NCBI GenBank assembly: GCA_963513935.1
Contig: OY740765.1
Location: 72,609,638 to 72,673,637, forward strand
Direction of reading: 5' to 3'
Source of the DNA: Aphrophora alni
Taxonomy: Eukaryota; Arthropoda; Insecta; Hemiptera; Aphrophoridae
DNA: 64,000 bases
Part shown: piece after piece, positions 20,932 through 32,939 of the stretch
Layout: each line of letters starts with the position of its first letter
How positions within the stretch are numbered: position 1 is the stretch's first letter
Program-made: the position numbers and the translations under genes
Notes under the pieces: model-generated
What the model was told of the DNA's origin: nothing
Databases searched by the model: none
Seen by the model: only the letters and a program-made list of their open reading frames with translations

Positions 20932-22213
20932 TGTAACGTTGAGAAGCCCTAAGTAAAAGCTTTGTCCAATTCAAAATGTTTAAACCTTGTCAGTTAGAAA
21001 TAAATGTCAAACATAAACGTCACTCCAACACATAATAAATTTTGTTAAAGGATTTCTAAGGAAACAATACTTCGAAACTACAAAATTATTGAAAGGGCGA
21101 GGGCAGCGTGACAAATTAAATAGGAAGAGTTGAGTTATGTAATGTGACAACATGGGAAATTAGAAAGTTTGTGTACGCCCAAGTTAACAAAAGAAAAAGA
21201 GACAAAAAACTATGCAGAGGTACGTTGAACTCAGCTAAGAAACAAGATTTAACGAACTTTGAAAGACGGTTAGAGTTTGAAAAATCAAATCCAACCAACC
21301 AAAAAGAAGCGTCATCCAGAAATAAGCGAAGAAGGGGTAAAACGGGAAAACTCTGCGTAAGAATTCAAAAATCAAAAAAAAGCAGTGAAGAACGAGCGTC
21401 GCAAGGGAGAGGAACTAGGCACAGGGCGAAGTTCGCCAAATCGTCGTAGAGTTGAAGAAAAGTTTTAAGTCATCGAATTATATTAAAATCATCGTAAAGT
21501 TAAAGAAGAGTTTGATTAATTGACTAAGAATTCAAGCAACAGAGTGAGGTAGTTCAAGCTTCGAGATCGTCAAAGTGCCTATAAATTGGATTAAGTTTCT
21601 TGTGATATCTGCCATAAGTTCGAGGGATCATCTCACCTGTAAAAACTCCAAGAAGACATCATTCCATGCTACTGAACCACGATAAGTTATCTGATTAGTT
21701 ATTGTAGTTTTTACTTCAGGTTACCAAAGAAACCACGCCCCAATTTAAATAAAATCTGAGCTAGGCCGAGAGCCATTTAAACTTAAATTTTCAAAGAGCA
21801 ATCAAAGTAACTTCATTATATAATTGGTAAATTATACCTGGCGCCCAATAAATCAATAAAGCAATTGAGATATTAAATTATAAAGACTAAATTAAAATTA
21901 CAATTAATGATACGATTTTGATGCACCTAATAATAATAATAAAATTGCTATGTTCTAGAATTAAGTATTTCATTGTGTTATAAATGTTTATGTCTAGTTT
22001 AAGTTGAATGGATGAGATTTATTGATAAGATGAATAAATTTGAATACTCATATATGCATCAAATAATTTGAAGATTTAATTAATTCAACTGTTATATATT
22101 GGCACCCAACTTTAGGTGCAAATTGTATTTTAAAGAATAAATAATTTTAAATATGATAACGTAGTTGTGTTTTAATCAAAGTAATTAATTAAAAATAAAT
22201 AATAAAGGTTATA
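20932..22213 (+). repeat. 3' LTR (1282 bp)
   Basis: Second copy of 14148-15429 at constant offset, no differences noticed. It is followed by GTAT (22214-22217), the right target-site duplication. Confidence 0.95.
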
Positions 22214-22217
22214 GTAT

Positions 22218-23257
22218 ATTTGTTACTATACATTCCTTATAAATTAAGTTACAATGTAGATAAGTTAACTCTTTCATAATAAAGGGATGATTCCATCACA
22301 CATTCATAAATAAAAAAAGATGAAATAAAAACATAAAAATCACCTAAAGAGGAATCACCAAGTCATGATTCTTCGAGGTATACAGATTGTTTCTAAATTC
22401 GCCTCAATGATTATTGAAAATCAGCTCATTAGTTCTAAAGAACCTAAATCTTACACTACAAGGTACTCAGTGGAAAATGATATAACTAAATTTGTGTCAC
22501 ATATCACAGGAGCAAATTTGGAGGAAATTTGGTTACCTCCATGTTACAAAGTCAAGATCAGACAGTTTGTATTTTGTACAATTTATGACTACTTAATTTT
22601 TACACTAATGTTAAATGACCAAATGAAACTTAAAATGAGCCTTGTTAAATTAAAAACAAAAATGTTTCTAAACATAATAATAACACAAACTTTAGTCAAA
22701 AAGAAAGTAAATGGAAAAGTATTTGTCGCAAATCTAGTGATTCAATTATATAATATAAAATGATTTGATAAGATATTCTTGGTTACTTTCTAATTAAGGC
22801 ATGTTACTTATATTGAAATTAGCTGGCCGATTTTGTTTCAAATTTTTTAAAAAATATCAACATTTAATTACATTAAGTATAAATACAGTGTCGAATCTTA
22901 TTCGAGTAATTTTGCAGGTACTGATATAACAGCAACAGAAGCCGACCTCTATATTTATTTAGTAATTAGGAAGCTATATAGAACATCATTTGATAACTGA
23001 ATTGTCAATAACTTTGTAGTCATAAAGTTTAATTGCCGTTTTATATAACCAACTAGTTATGACACGACAGCTGACGTACCTAGATAATGGAAACCGTAAT
23101 CCAACTGATTTCCTCGCAATCTTTATTAATAGCAATCTTGATTCATAAAACCTTTACTTTGATTTCTAGATGTATTTACAGTTTTGCTCACTTTATCTGT
23201 TAGAGCTAATTACTTTATTTTGATATTTCCTATGCATAATTTAAATTCATAATTCAT
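22218..23257. other. CPD intron DNA, no recognised gene
   Basis: Holds a 132-codon ATG-started open frame at 22365-22763 with no domain, repeat or signal I recognise and no splice or promoter support. I do not call it a gene. Confidence 0.4.
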
Positions 23258-23444
23258 ATAATAAAACACAATTTTTTTATTTTGTAATATCCACTTTTTA
23301 TTAGTCTAGCCGACCAATGGTTTCGCCTGCTGGTTTTCTTCAGTCTGTAATACAGCCTCGTCAATGCCTTAGCAGGCGAAACCATTGGTCGGCTAGACTA
23401 ATAAAAAATGGATATTACAAAATAAAAAAATTGTGTTTTATTAT
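23258..23444. repeat. Near-perfect foldback element (74-bp arms)
   Basis: 23258-23331 and 23371-23444 are inverted copies with about one mismatch, separated by 39 bp. The arms contain AATAAAACACAA, TTTTGTAATATCC, TTATTAGTCTAGCCGACCAATGG and TTTCGCCTGCT. In the inner orientation they read GCGAAACCATTGGTCGGC followed by AATAAAAA. It shares this layout with 41877-42412. Confidence 0.9.
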
Positions 23445-24289
23445 CTTTAAACATGGAATTCCACCAAGAACCATCGGTCTCAACAGTAATGAAAATCATA
23501 ATTCATATGTATTGATTTTCCTTAAATGACCATTGTCTTTTCAGCTTGTTCGCGTTGAATTTTTTTTAGACATCAATTCTACGATTTTGATCAAATTAAT
23601 ATTTTCTCCAATATACCTTTTATATAACTCCCCATCAATAGCATTTGTTATTTATGTCCTTTAAATAATTATACCCTTCATATATTAGTTAACCGAAATA
23701 TATATATTTAAATTAAATTAATTATCAATTTGTTTTTCCATGTCCACAATAATTCTCACCCTTACACTAATTGAACTTCATTTATTAACAGCAGATAATT
23801 AGAAGTATTAAAACTTTTTTACCTTTTACTACTTTTTTTTTTTTTTTTAATCCTCTTTTGTTCTAAATATTAAAGTAAATAAGTATGGTTCTTTACTGCA
23901 ACCCACAGGTGATAAAGCATTAATAATTCACTTTACTCTATTGGCACATTATATAACCATTACGAGTCTTGTCACACCTAACCTGGTATTCTCTTCTCGT
24001 TACTGTGAAATTTTCTCTTGGAGAAACAACTCTGATCGCTACTCCTTTCACCAGTATAACCCATCTAGCAACACTACTTATCCCCAACCCTTGATATCAA
24101 TTTAAAATTATTATTCCCAAAATACAGCACTAGCCAATAATAACAACAAACCATTCATCGCAATATCAACACCCACTCTACTCCTGCTGTGATGAAAACC
24201 CCCTCGATCATTATAGTTTTTATATTTCCTTTTTCCCATTTCATGTGGATCGACTAGAGCCATGACAACCTTGGGTATTAATCATCCTC
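23445..24289. other. CPD intron DNA
   Basis: AT-rich with poly-T (about 23836-23850). Nothing recognised. Confidence 0.4.
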
Positions 24290-25010
24290 CAAATTCACTT
24301 CAGCCTACCATAACAATTTTGGGCGACAGTCACTTTCGACACCTAAAAACCTTTCTCCAACGTGTCCTACCTTTAAGTTACCATTTCATTTTCTATGGTT
24401 TTCCTGGCAAGACATTTCCAAAAATGAAAAAGTACATTAAAAATTACCGGTGCCATATTTTTAAATACTCCCGAAGGAAAAAGCCTGCAGGAGTAAGATC
24501 TGGAGATCTTGGAGGCCACACTCCTTTTGATATCACACAATGGCCAAAAATTCCTGTTACAGATCCAGTTTTTTATTAGTAGTATGACACGTTGCAATAT
24601 TCTGCTGGAACCAGCAATATTGTTCATGTAAATCTAACAAGGATGTAAATTGTTCAATTAAGTTGCAATAAACCACACTGTCAAAAAATAAAGGGCATAT
24701 AACATAACGCTGGGAGATCGCACAGCAAACACCAATTTTATGTGCATGTAGTGGTCGTGACACAAGTGAGGATTTTCAGTGCTCCGTATTCAGCAGTTTT
24801 GATTGTTAATGTAACCAACAAAGTGAAACCATGACCCGTAAAAAAAAAACACCATCCAACATTTCAATATCCTTGTCATTAACAAGAGAATGCATCCAAC
24901 GATAATACTGTAGACGTTTACTGTTGTCAACTTATTTCAGTTCATGAACAACACCGATGTGGTAAGCACACAGTTTAAATTTTTTAGTAGCGCTAAAAGT
25001 GGTAGATAGT
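24290..25010 (-). pseudogene. Mariner-like transposase relic (DDE/IS630-Tc1 superfamily)
   Basis: Read on the minus strand from 25010: FKLCAYHIGVVHELK, YYRWMHSLVND, RPLHAHKIGVCCAISQRY, then CPLFF, YCWFQQNIATCHT and finally WPPRSPDLTPAGFFLREYLK. These match in order the mariner-like blocks 'PYki...L...D', 'PlHp.kvgVWcAis...iiGP.FF', 'WFQQDGATaHT' and 'WPPRSPDLTPxDFFLWGYLK'. The catalytic Asp of the QDGA block is N-I-A here and that of TPxDFF is Gly. Several frameshifts and stops are also present, so it is inactive. The plus-strand ORF opposite it is an antisense shadow. Confidence 0.8.
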
Positions 25011-25121
25011 GAAAGTCCAGCCTGTGAAGATAACAGCCTTTATTGCTTGCACTAATTAGTGCGCTAACATACAAAAAAAAATAATTTAAACAAATTTAGC
25101 TTAGAGCATACACAGTTTAAT

Positions 25122-25390
25122 TAAAATACTCCACGGGAAAACTATATGGATCGCTGGTCCAACCAGATCTGAAACCCTCTAAGTTCGTCACTTCACAAAG
25201 TAGACGAAATCAGAGAAAAATATTAACCATTGTATCTTCATGGCCATGGCATTTTCAAAAAGCATCATAATACTTAGGATTATTCCATATTGAATCTGCA
25301 GTCAAATTCCAAACAAACAACATTTCCTCCACTACTTTTTTGGTTCAATCAAAATCAATGAAAGGAATGTTTCACTGTCTCTAATGTTAG
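25122..25390. repeat. 269-bp segment duplicated at 12163-12431 (copy B)
   Basis: Gap-free match to copy A with about two mismatches. The flanks are unrelated to those of copy A. On the minus strand it carries the EEMLFVWNLTADSI part of the hAT/ZBED5-like relic without the upstream BED region. Confidence 0.9.
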
Positions 25391-26734
25391 TTTATTTAAT
25401 CTCATGTAGAAACAGGTTTCGGTTTTACAATTAATGTCAGGATTAATGTCTGTAAAAGAGACATGTTTTATAAAAATGTGGTAATAATATTAATCTGTGA
25501 ATAATTAAAAATCTATGTATATCTGTATTAATCCTGTTGTTTTTTCATTTCTAACAATGTTATAATATTTTTTGCACGTTGTCGAATAAATTTATAATCG
25601 AGCCTTTTTTGAAGTTTTCTTTTAATTTTAATTTACACTTTTGACCACGAAATCAAGCAGAAGAGAGAAATTGGAGTATTTAAACTTCATTTTGCAGTAA
25701 AGTAAGTGCAACATTAATCTATTTCCACAACTTGACAGGTTATTTGATCACTTGCAAATTATACTAAAAAATTATACAGGTATGATCACTGATCAGAATA
25801 GTAAATTCTTTTATTTTACAAATATATTTAAAACTTTAAAAAAAAAAAAATCACTTAGATCCTAAAAAATATATTTGTAAAACACATGCAGAATTTTTTC
25901 TAAATATTGGTTTTAATTCACAACTTTTGGCAACTGCTATAGTTGAGCTGGAAACCAGTTATAAACTTAACAGAAACAATAGGTGCTCGGCAGACATATC
26001 TGTACATTGCATTTCTTTGTTCTTAATTATACTTTATGCCTCAAAAAACTTATGGTTACTTAATTGAACTTAAATGTTTTTACCTAATTCCACTTGTTAA
26101 ATTGTCCTATTTTTTAACTTGTGTAATGAATTTCTTTATGTACATATGATTATCATATTTGTACATCTATTTTTGTATCTGTAGATAAAACTAAGCCACT
26201 ATGACAGTGAATGATGCAGGGGTTGAAACATTGGACTAGCCAATATCGCACAGTGAATGTTGCCAATTTCATGTATGTGAGCCAGCAATTCTCGAAATCC
26301 TCAACCTTTCCTCCCTGTGCCATCATGTATGACAACAACACAATTTCGATCGCTTGATTTTGTGGACATAGAGTTGAAGAATAATACCAAAACTGTGTGT
26401 TTGTAAATTCTAAGAATATAATGCTTAAAAATTTAATTATCCCTAAATAAAACTGAAAGTTATACAAAATGGTTGTTGTGTTCATATTTGTTAGAACTTA
26501 AAAACTATCTGCATAAAAAATGGCAATATTTCATAGATATAACATCATACAGATTAATATTATTAACATGGTTTAATCGGACAATTGCCATAAATTAAGT
26601 TTTTATATACACAAATGATCCAAAGGCCCGATTAAACCATAATAATAATATGAACAATCTATCATTATCAAATAACTTTAAAACCAGAATACAGATTAAA
26701 TTGAAAACAAGTACTTTATAATAGTAAAACTTAC
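25391..26734. other. CPD intron DNA
   Basis: AT-rich, no gene recognised. A short inverted repeat (ATGGTTTAATCGG / CCGATTAAACCAT) occurs at about 26568-26639. Confidence 0.4.
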
Positions 26735-27108
26735 ACAACAGTAACTCCTCCACCTTCTAGAAGTATCACAAGATCAAATTGGTTTTCACAAAGAGTAGAG
26801 ATAAAAGATTTTGCCATTTCATTAGTCCCAGAGGTATTGACAGATAAAGCAGAAGCTATGGGATTCATACTTGGATTCATCATATGACACTGCATGTTTG
26901 TCTCAACATAATTCAAATGCTGATCAATACATGGAATAATATGAACTACAGATGATTTAAGAAAGTTAACAATTTCTGGATTATTGGTTTCGTAGCCTCG
27001 TACAAGATGTTTTGCTAATCTTAAGTTTATTTCTTGCCCAGCTGGTTCAGTTGCAAATATACCACTGACAACAGCAATCTTGAATTTATGTTCACTTGGA
27101 GATCCCAC
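26735..27108 (-). CDS. Carboxypeptidase D exon, core of inactive third M14 domain
   Basis: On the minus strand the acceptor ATTTTAG precedes 27108 and the donor GTAAGT follows 26735; the 374-nt exon starts in phase 0 and leaves GT. It begins VGSPSEHKFKIAVVSG and runs through EINLRLAKHLV, VVHIIPCIDQ and FDLVILLEGG. These align with the CPD blocks 'P.fk.VGNIHGdEpvGrE.l..la.yL', 'ilPslNPDG' and 'dl..n.HGG'. The zinc motif HxxE is F-A-T-E here, NPDG is lost and the HGG histidine is Glu, so the domain cannot bind zinc or cleave. That is expected for the third domain of CPD, which serves a structural or binding role in the secretory pathway. Confidence 0.92.
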
Positions 27109-27553
27109 CTAAAATGTATAGTGTAATTAAAACCTTTAAAATTTAAGTACCTATAATAGTGTTTCAAAATTTAAATTTATTAATAGGTCCCTGAATAACC
27201 TTGCTCACATTATGATTATAATCAGTCCATTAATAGCATAATTGCAATTTCTTTTTTAGATACATTTTTTTGCTTAAATATTATATGTCTGTGTGTCATG
27301 TAAATCGTTTTACCATAATCTCAACCAATGATCAATATTTAGTATTCTAGTGAAGAATTTATCTGAAGCCTTGAATTTCGCAATCAGTGGTAACAGAATT
27401 CGTATGACAAACTGACAAACTTGTAAGTAGTTTAGTCACATATTTATAATAAAGTATGAATGTAGCAAAATTAAAACATTTAATCTTAATTCATTTATAG
27501 TTTCTATGATTCCTCCCTTTAAGCTTCTAGGAATTCGTCAAATTGGCTAACGA

Positions 27554-28720
27554 CCAGTTTCACCAAACATGATTAAGCATTAACTACAGTTAAATCATAT
27601 CAGCTGCTTTCATGTTGTTTGATCAATAATGGTTAGAGATAACCTGGTTAACATATGGATTAATCCTGGATATATTTAAAAGTTAGTGAAAAGAATGTTT
27701 AAATATTTAACTGTGACTAACATTTATTTTTCCTAACTCTTGATCTAAATGTGGGATTCAAAATTTAAAAAAAGTTTGTAATTTGAGTTTAAGTATTAAT
27801 GCTAATTTATTTTAACTTTTAAAAAGAAATTTATTTTTTAGATGGCCTATGTATTGTTATTAACTGTGTTATAATATCTATTTTAAATATAAACTGTGTT
27901 AATAATGGATGAGTTTGAGCAGAACTAGTTTATTTACAATTAATTGGAAATTTAGGACGAGAAAGAATAATAAGGATAGGTCAATATCTAAGACAGAACA
28001 TCCTGAGTGACTAGTAATTTGTTGTAAGGTTTAGGCTGAAGCCAATGGTCATGGTGCCTGGCGCCATTTAACCTCTCTTTCAAACTAATTTAATTTATTT
28101 ATAGGTTAGGATATTTAAAAAAAATAATTGTCAAGTTAGTTTGTGAAATTGAGGATAGCCTAGGAACACCATGAATGGAACTGTCCTCTAACTCCAACTG
28201 AACAAGTTTTGATAGGGTTGCAGTTTTTATATTTAGAAGTTTTCACAATAGTGGTGAGTGATCTGAAAAATATAAGTCTAGAGTGTGCAAGTATATTATG
28301 AAAATAGTCACTAGAATGGTAGGGCTGAAGCTAAGGTATGGAAATCGAACAGATAAAATTGGTCAACTACAACATGTTCTTTCTTGGAATACTTGGAACA
28401 ATAAACTTATGCATATTCAAATTTAATATCCTGGAGGGCCAACTAGTTAAATTTCACAAATTATATTCTAACCTAACAAATTTTGAAATATATATGAGCC
28501 AAGCCAAATAATTCCAGCCAACCAATAAGAATGCATATTCTATTTTATGAAATTCCTTCTAAGGTCAAAACTCCTATTTGTATGGTTATGTTTGACCATT
28601 AATTTAAAAAAATTATTGTTGATGAAACATTAAAATATTTACGTACAAATAAATATTTGAACTTTGATTAATTAAATTAATCATGGTTATGTTAAATTTA
28701 ACAAACCTTGAAAAAACTGG
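27554..28720. mobile_element. Possible MITE with CCAGTTT termini
   Basis: The left end, CCAGTTTCACCAAACATGATTAA, and the inverted right end, CCAGTTTTTTCAAGGTTTGTTAA, are about 65% alike. CATGATTAA recurs inside both ends. I found no clear target-site duplication and no transposase. Weak call. Confidence 0.3.
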
Positions 28721-29414
28721 CTGTAAATAAAATAAAATGTAATTAAACGTATACTTCATTTCAAACACAACAAACAGATATTTAAATATTAAAAATAAAC
28801 ACTAATAAAACTAACAATTGATCGAGATATCATAAATTAGATCCACAAAATAATAATAAATAAAAAATATAAACAATAAATGTTTGAATATTCTTGTGTA
28901 GTCTTAATGGTACCATAAAGGACTATGTGGTTATTCTAAAAAACCACAGACCAATGAGCAAAAAAAAGGTTTACATTTTTTATGTATTCCAAAATGTGGA
29001 AATTATATATAACATTCTACACAGACTTTAAAGATGTATTGTTAAGATGGAAAACTTTTTGAACAAAAGAAATCTTACATAATTGTAAGTAACAATAAAT
29101 ACAATAAATTCAATTTTTGAAATTCAAGCATACAGTGTCTTTTGTGCTACCCTTTATATTGCTATTATGTTCTACTACAGAGTTTTATAGGCAAAATCAG
29201 ATTTTTCTCTCTTAATTTTTACTTTTTACCTATACCTAACAGGGAATAAACCAAGAATAGGAGTGAAACCTATTGCTGGGGTTAGGAGATAAAACATGTG
29301 TTGTGGTTATCAATTAAGGCTGGAATATGCCACTCAATAATTAAATATGTTTATATTATCAACCAGCAAAATGATAAGGAACATATGATTTTGCTTAAAG
29401 ATTTTCTTAATTAA

Positions 29415-30084
29415 CCCTGGAATTGGCATTTACTTTTGCCGTAAAATGGTGCCCCCTTTCGCGAAACTGCCGAACTACGAGAAATATTTCTGTCTTTTCT
29501 GTTCTCTCTATGAAATTCATGTTAGACAGCTTTGAAAGATTGAAACACAAGCTTTTCAATGGTGTATAATTCATTTCTCTACGACTCCATTTACTAGGCT
29601 AAAGGTTGAGTTGAAGAAAACAACTTTTTTTTTGTTGAATACATCTGTAAAATGAGTTTTTGTCGTAACTAATTTATAGATTGAATACTATAAAAGTTAT
29701 AGACATGTGGCGAACTCTGTTGGATAGGTAAAGATTTGTACTAAAAACAGTACAATTGCACATTTATTTGAAATAATTTACAGTTTCTGACCTTTACACA
29801 AAGTAGGACGCTTATATTGTAATGCGAGTTGGCGAGTCGCCATTTTTACGACTAAAACACACCAAACTTTACCAATTAATTAAATTTTTTATAGCGTTTT
29901 ATGAACTTTTGATTACATGTATATGCATCTATGAAACGTCAGCTCTACAATGGTATAACATTTATTTCGGTAGGATGATTTTAAGTAACCCTAATGTCGA
30001 GTTGCAATATCAGAGTTTTTTACAGTTGTCTGTCAACCGTCAATGGCTTCCATGGCTCAAATGAGCCGCATGCCAAAACTAAGG
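29415..30084. mobile_element. piggyBac-type MITE, second copy of the family
   Basis: TTAA (29411-29414) then CCCTGGAATTGGCAT on the left; ATGCCAAAACTAAGG then TTAA (30085-30088) on the right, inverted with a few mismatches. TTAA duplications and CCC-type ends match 2990-4224. The 670-bp interior holds no transposase. Confidence 0.72.
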
Positions 30085-30340
30085 TTAAAATTGATGCCAT
30101 TTGTGAAACAAAATGAAACTTCAGTTAACACCTATAATTAAGTTGAATGATGACGCCATTAAAGACATGAGAAGTACCAAATTTTTAGGTCTGGTGACAG
30201 AAAGTGGACACTGGGGTAGCATTTATTAACAAACTTCCAGACTATGTAAGACTGGAAGTACATTTTATGAAACTTTAATAATTGGAGTTTCTCTACTCGG
30301 TAAATTCAGTAGTCATCTGTGATATTCATAAATTCATAGG

Positions 30341-31057
30341 ATTTAGGGTTAATTTAGGATTTAAAATTAAATTAAGTTATAATCTAATAGATAAATATTC
30401 TAAGTCCACTCGATAGACACCAGAGCATAAAAAAAATCATTATAACAGAGAACAAAAAGTTAAGTAATTGCTTGGCTTGCAACCTACTAACGCATCAAAA
30501 ATGACCAAAAGTATACAAACCAAAATTGGTAGAAAATCAAGGTAAGACTCAGTAGGGCTTTATCAACGGTCAGTTGTCGGCAGCTGGAGTTGGCATAAGG
30601 TTGCCGGAAGGTCAGTTCGTAACCGAAGAGACTGGACCAGTGGGAGACTCTGCTGGAATGTGACCAGGGTGCTATCACGGGATAAGATCGCTAATTGAAG
30701 AAAATTCGATACGAGGGATCAATACAGACACAGAACCACAAGGTGTTGGCATAGAAAGGTCAGCAAGCTTCATGTGTAGAGCAATTCAATAAATTATTGG
30801 AATGCATATATAAATAAATATATATTCTGTCATAATCATTGGGATAGCTTTAGAACAAAAGCTTAAGATATTTAACTTGTAAATGAGTTTAATGTTGATA
30901 TTTAAGCGTATTAGAGACAATAGTAATTAATTAGAGATGTTTTAGATGTATTAGAACTATTAATAATTATGAACTAAAGAAATTGTCAATATAAAAATTT
31001 TAAGCACTGAATCTTTGATAGCTCAAATCATTTCATTTTGAACACAACTCCTAACAA
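30341..31057 (+). repeat. Interspersed LTR-like repeat, copy 3 (likely solo LTR)
   Basis: Aligns at both ends with 6077-6745 and at its 3' part with 9902-10053; it ends near CTCCTAACA. Its middle, absent from copy 1, includes a GC-richer stretch (about 30560-30680). No retrotransposon coding region adjoins it. Confidence 0.6.
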
Positions 31058-31231
31058 CACACTTTTATAAAACAGTCAAGAATAGTTAAGTTTCATTCAA
31101 ATTATTTGGCTACATGATTCACTACCAAGTAGGCAGCAGCAAAACATGTAGCCAGTTTATTTGAATGGATAAACTCTTAACTCTTTTATAGAGATCTGTA
31201 ATATACAAAGCCTTAAAATGATTATACATAC

Positions 31232-31490
31232 CTTTTCTGTAATTATTAGAGAGCTCGTATTCCTCAACTGTACAGATTCAGCTACTGAAGGTTGAGTATT
31301 TTCTAAATATTGCAATTGTTGAACAATTTCAGAATGATTTAAGTAACGATTCATTGGTATAACATTGTCAGTAATGCCAAAATCATGATCAATGGCCCAT
31401 GATCGGATGTCATCTCGTAAAATTGTAAAGTTTACAGAAACACTGTTAATTCCAACAGGAACAGTCACCATCTGCGAATGGCTCTGGTAC
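31232..31490 (-). CDS. Carboxypeptidase D exon, end of transthyretin-like domain II and start of domain III
   Basis: On the minus strand the acceptor TATTTTTCAG precedes 31490 and the donor GTATGT follows 31232. The first base completes the GG left by exon 37378-37544, giving HPG-YQSHSQMVTVPVG across the join. Next comes SVSVNFTILRDD, the last strand of the transthyretin-like fold, then a linker with W...HDFGI, then NRYLNHSEIVQQLQYLE, the first helix of the next M14 domain ('Yh.y.el...L..l...yP'). It ends in phase 0 at TEK, joining VGSPS of the next exon. Confidence 0.88.
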
Positions 31491-31649
31491 CTGAAAAATA
31501 CTGGATCGTGAATGTGAATCTCTTGATGCAACAAAACAGGTATTACTGAACATGCTCATCTAAAAAATTGTTTACATAAAGACTATAAAAATTTGTTAAA
31601 GTGAGGACATTAACTTGAGATAATTTTGTATAAAATCTTGATAAATAAA

Positions 31650-32350
31650 GGGTGTTTCAAAAATGACTTTACAACTTTAAAAGCACGTAGAAATTAATCC
31701 AGATAACCTACAGAATTGCTTGAGGTGCCATTTTAAAGAAAAACACATACATTTTGAGCCACTTGAATCAAATGGAGTCACCAAAAGTACCACCATCGTT
31801 GTGGGTTAAAAAAAGGCTACATTTACTAGTACTAAACGTGGTTGCTGTATAGTGGTTTTACAAAATGAACTCCACAACTAGAAACGAAATTTTCATACCC
31901 AGTACAGTAAAAAGCCTACCATTTAGTTTTGGCACCAAAATTTTGTTGAGATAGATTGTTCTGTATGTTATGACAAATCACCAGATCACCCAAGATTTGA
32001 TGCTACTGTGGAACAAGTCAGGCCGAATTTTGCCCATAGTCCTACGAAATAAATGCATTGTTTGTTTCTCATGAGACTGGCATACCACACAAAACTGTTT
32101 GGTGTGTACTATGCCAATGTTTTGACTTGAAGTCATACAAACTTACCATGGTACAACAAATTACTGATGCAGATAAAGTCGCTGATCAAAAAGGTTGGAT
32201 CAAATAATAGGAAACGAAAAGGTCTTCCTGAGCAATTTAATTTTTAGAGATGAGTCAACATTTCACATTAGTATGCAAGGTAAATTTCCACAACTGCAGA
32301 ATCTAGGATGATTTAAATCCCAGTCTGTCTGGGATGATTTAAATCCATGC
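31650..32350 (+). pseudogene. Mariner-like transposon relic (5' end and N-terminal transposase)
   Basis: Begins GGGTGTTTCAAAAATGACTTTACAACTTT, a terminus typical of this insect DDE family. The plus strand then shows, with frameshifts, ETGIPHKTVWCVL, LKSYKLTMVQQIT and FRDESTFHISMQGK. These correspond to the HTH region 'sretGipr.tV...L' and the 'FSDE.tFhlsG.vN' block with the first catalytic Asp. The rest of the transposase and the 3' end are not recognised. Confidence 0.65.
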
Positions 32351-32939
32351 AACTTTGTAGCATATTAAAATGAAGTGACCATAATGACCAGTAACCAAAC
32401 CTAACCAAGGTGAGACCTAGTACAAAATACAGTTCTACAATTAGTTATTGGTACACTGAAATCAATCCCTATTGTTGTAATGGAAGTACATAAAGTACTG
32501 GTAATAAAATAGAACCTGTACAAATCCATCGTGATAAAGTCTCTCTACAGTATGTAATCCTCAACTTTTAACTTTAGCTTTGACATGAAAGAAATATTTG
32601 CTTTGAGATTTGAAACATGAAAATAAACAGGGAATTTTATGATTGGTCTAAAGAAAAGACAACGTAAGTCAAATTAATGTATGTAAATAATATTAAAACA
32701 AGGGGAATAAAAAATTTAAATAGATTTCCAAAATAAAAATTTAAGGCAGAAAATGTTTAGTTATAAGGTATAATAAATTTTAAAGTGAGATATTGTATTG
32801 TGAAAATAGACAATGCTTGCCGTCGAGCAAATGATTTGGACAGTTTCCGTGGGACCAGAAATGTGAACGTATTGAGAGTTTGCTGAGTAAGTAGATCTGA
32901 AAAAGGACGCTTATTTGTGATGCTAGGAGTTAGTTGGCA

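Larger units (their letters stand above)
14148..22213 (+). mobile_element. Complete Ty3/Gypsy-type LTR retrotransposon
   Basis: An 8066-bp element in the order LTR, PBS, gag, protease, reverse transcriptase, RNase H, integrase, LTR. The pol domain order (integrase after RNase H) is that of Ty3/Gypsy. The LTRs keep a constant 6784-bp offset and look identical, and a 4-bp target duplication flanks it, so insertion is recent. It lies antisense in a CPD intron. There is no env ORF. Long (>1 kb) LTRs, a Lys-tRNA-type PBS and a Gag without zinc knuckle recall the Osvaldo/Ulysses group, but I hold that placement loosely. It could be active if TGA readthrough works. Confidence 0.95.

Noticed and set aside
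22365..22763. 132-codon ATG-started open frame beside the 3' LTR
   Set aside because: No recognisable domain, no splice or promoter context; such a length can occur by chance in AT-rich intron.
24262..24579. Plus-strand open frame containing GVRSGDLGG
   Set aside because: It is the antisense of the mariner-like block WPPRSPDLTP on the minus strand.
28050..28070. TGCCTGGCGCCA as another primer-binding site
   Set aside because: It is a short palindromic match only; the following bases do not fit a tRNA 3' end and no LTR features surround it.
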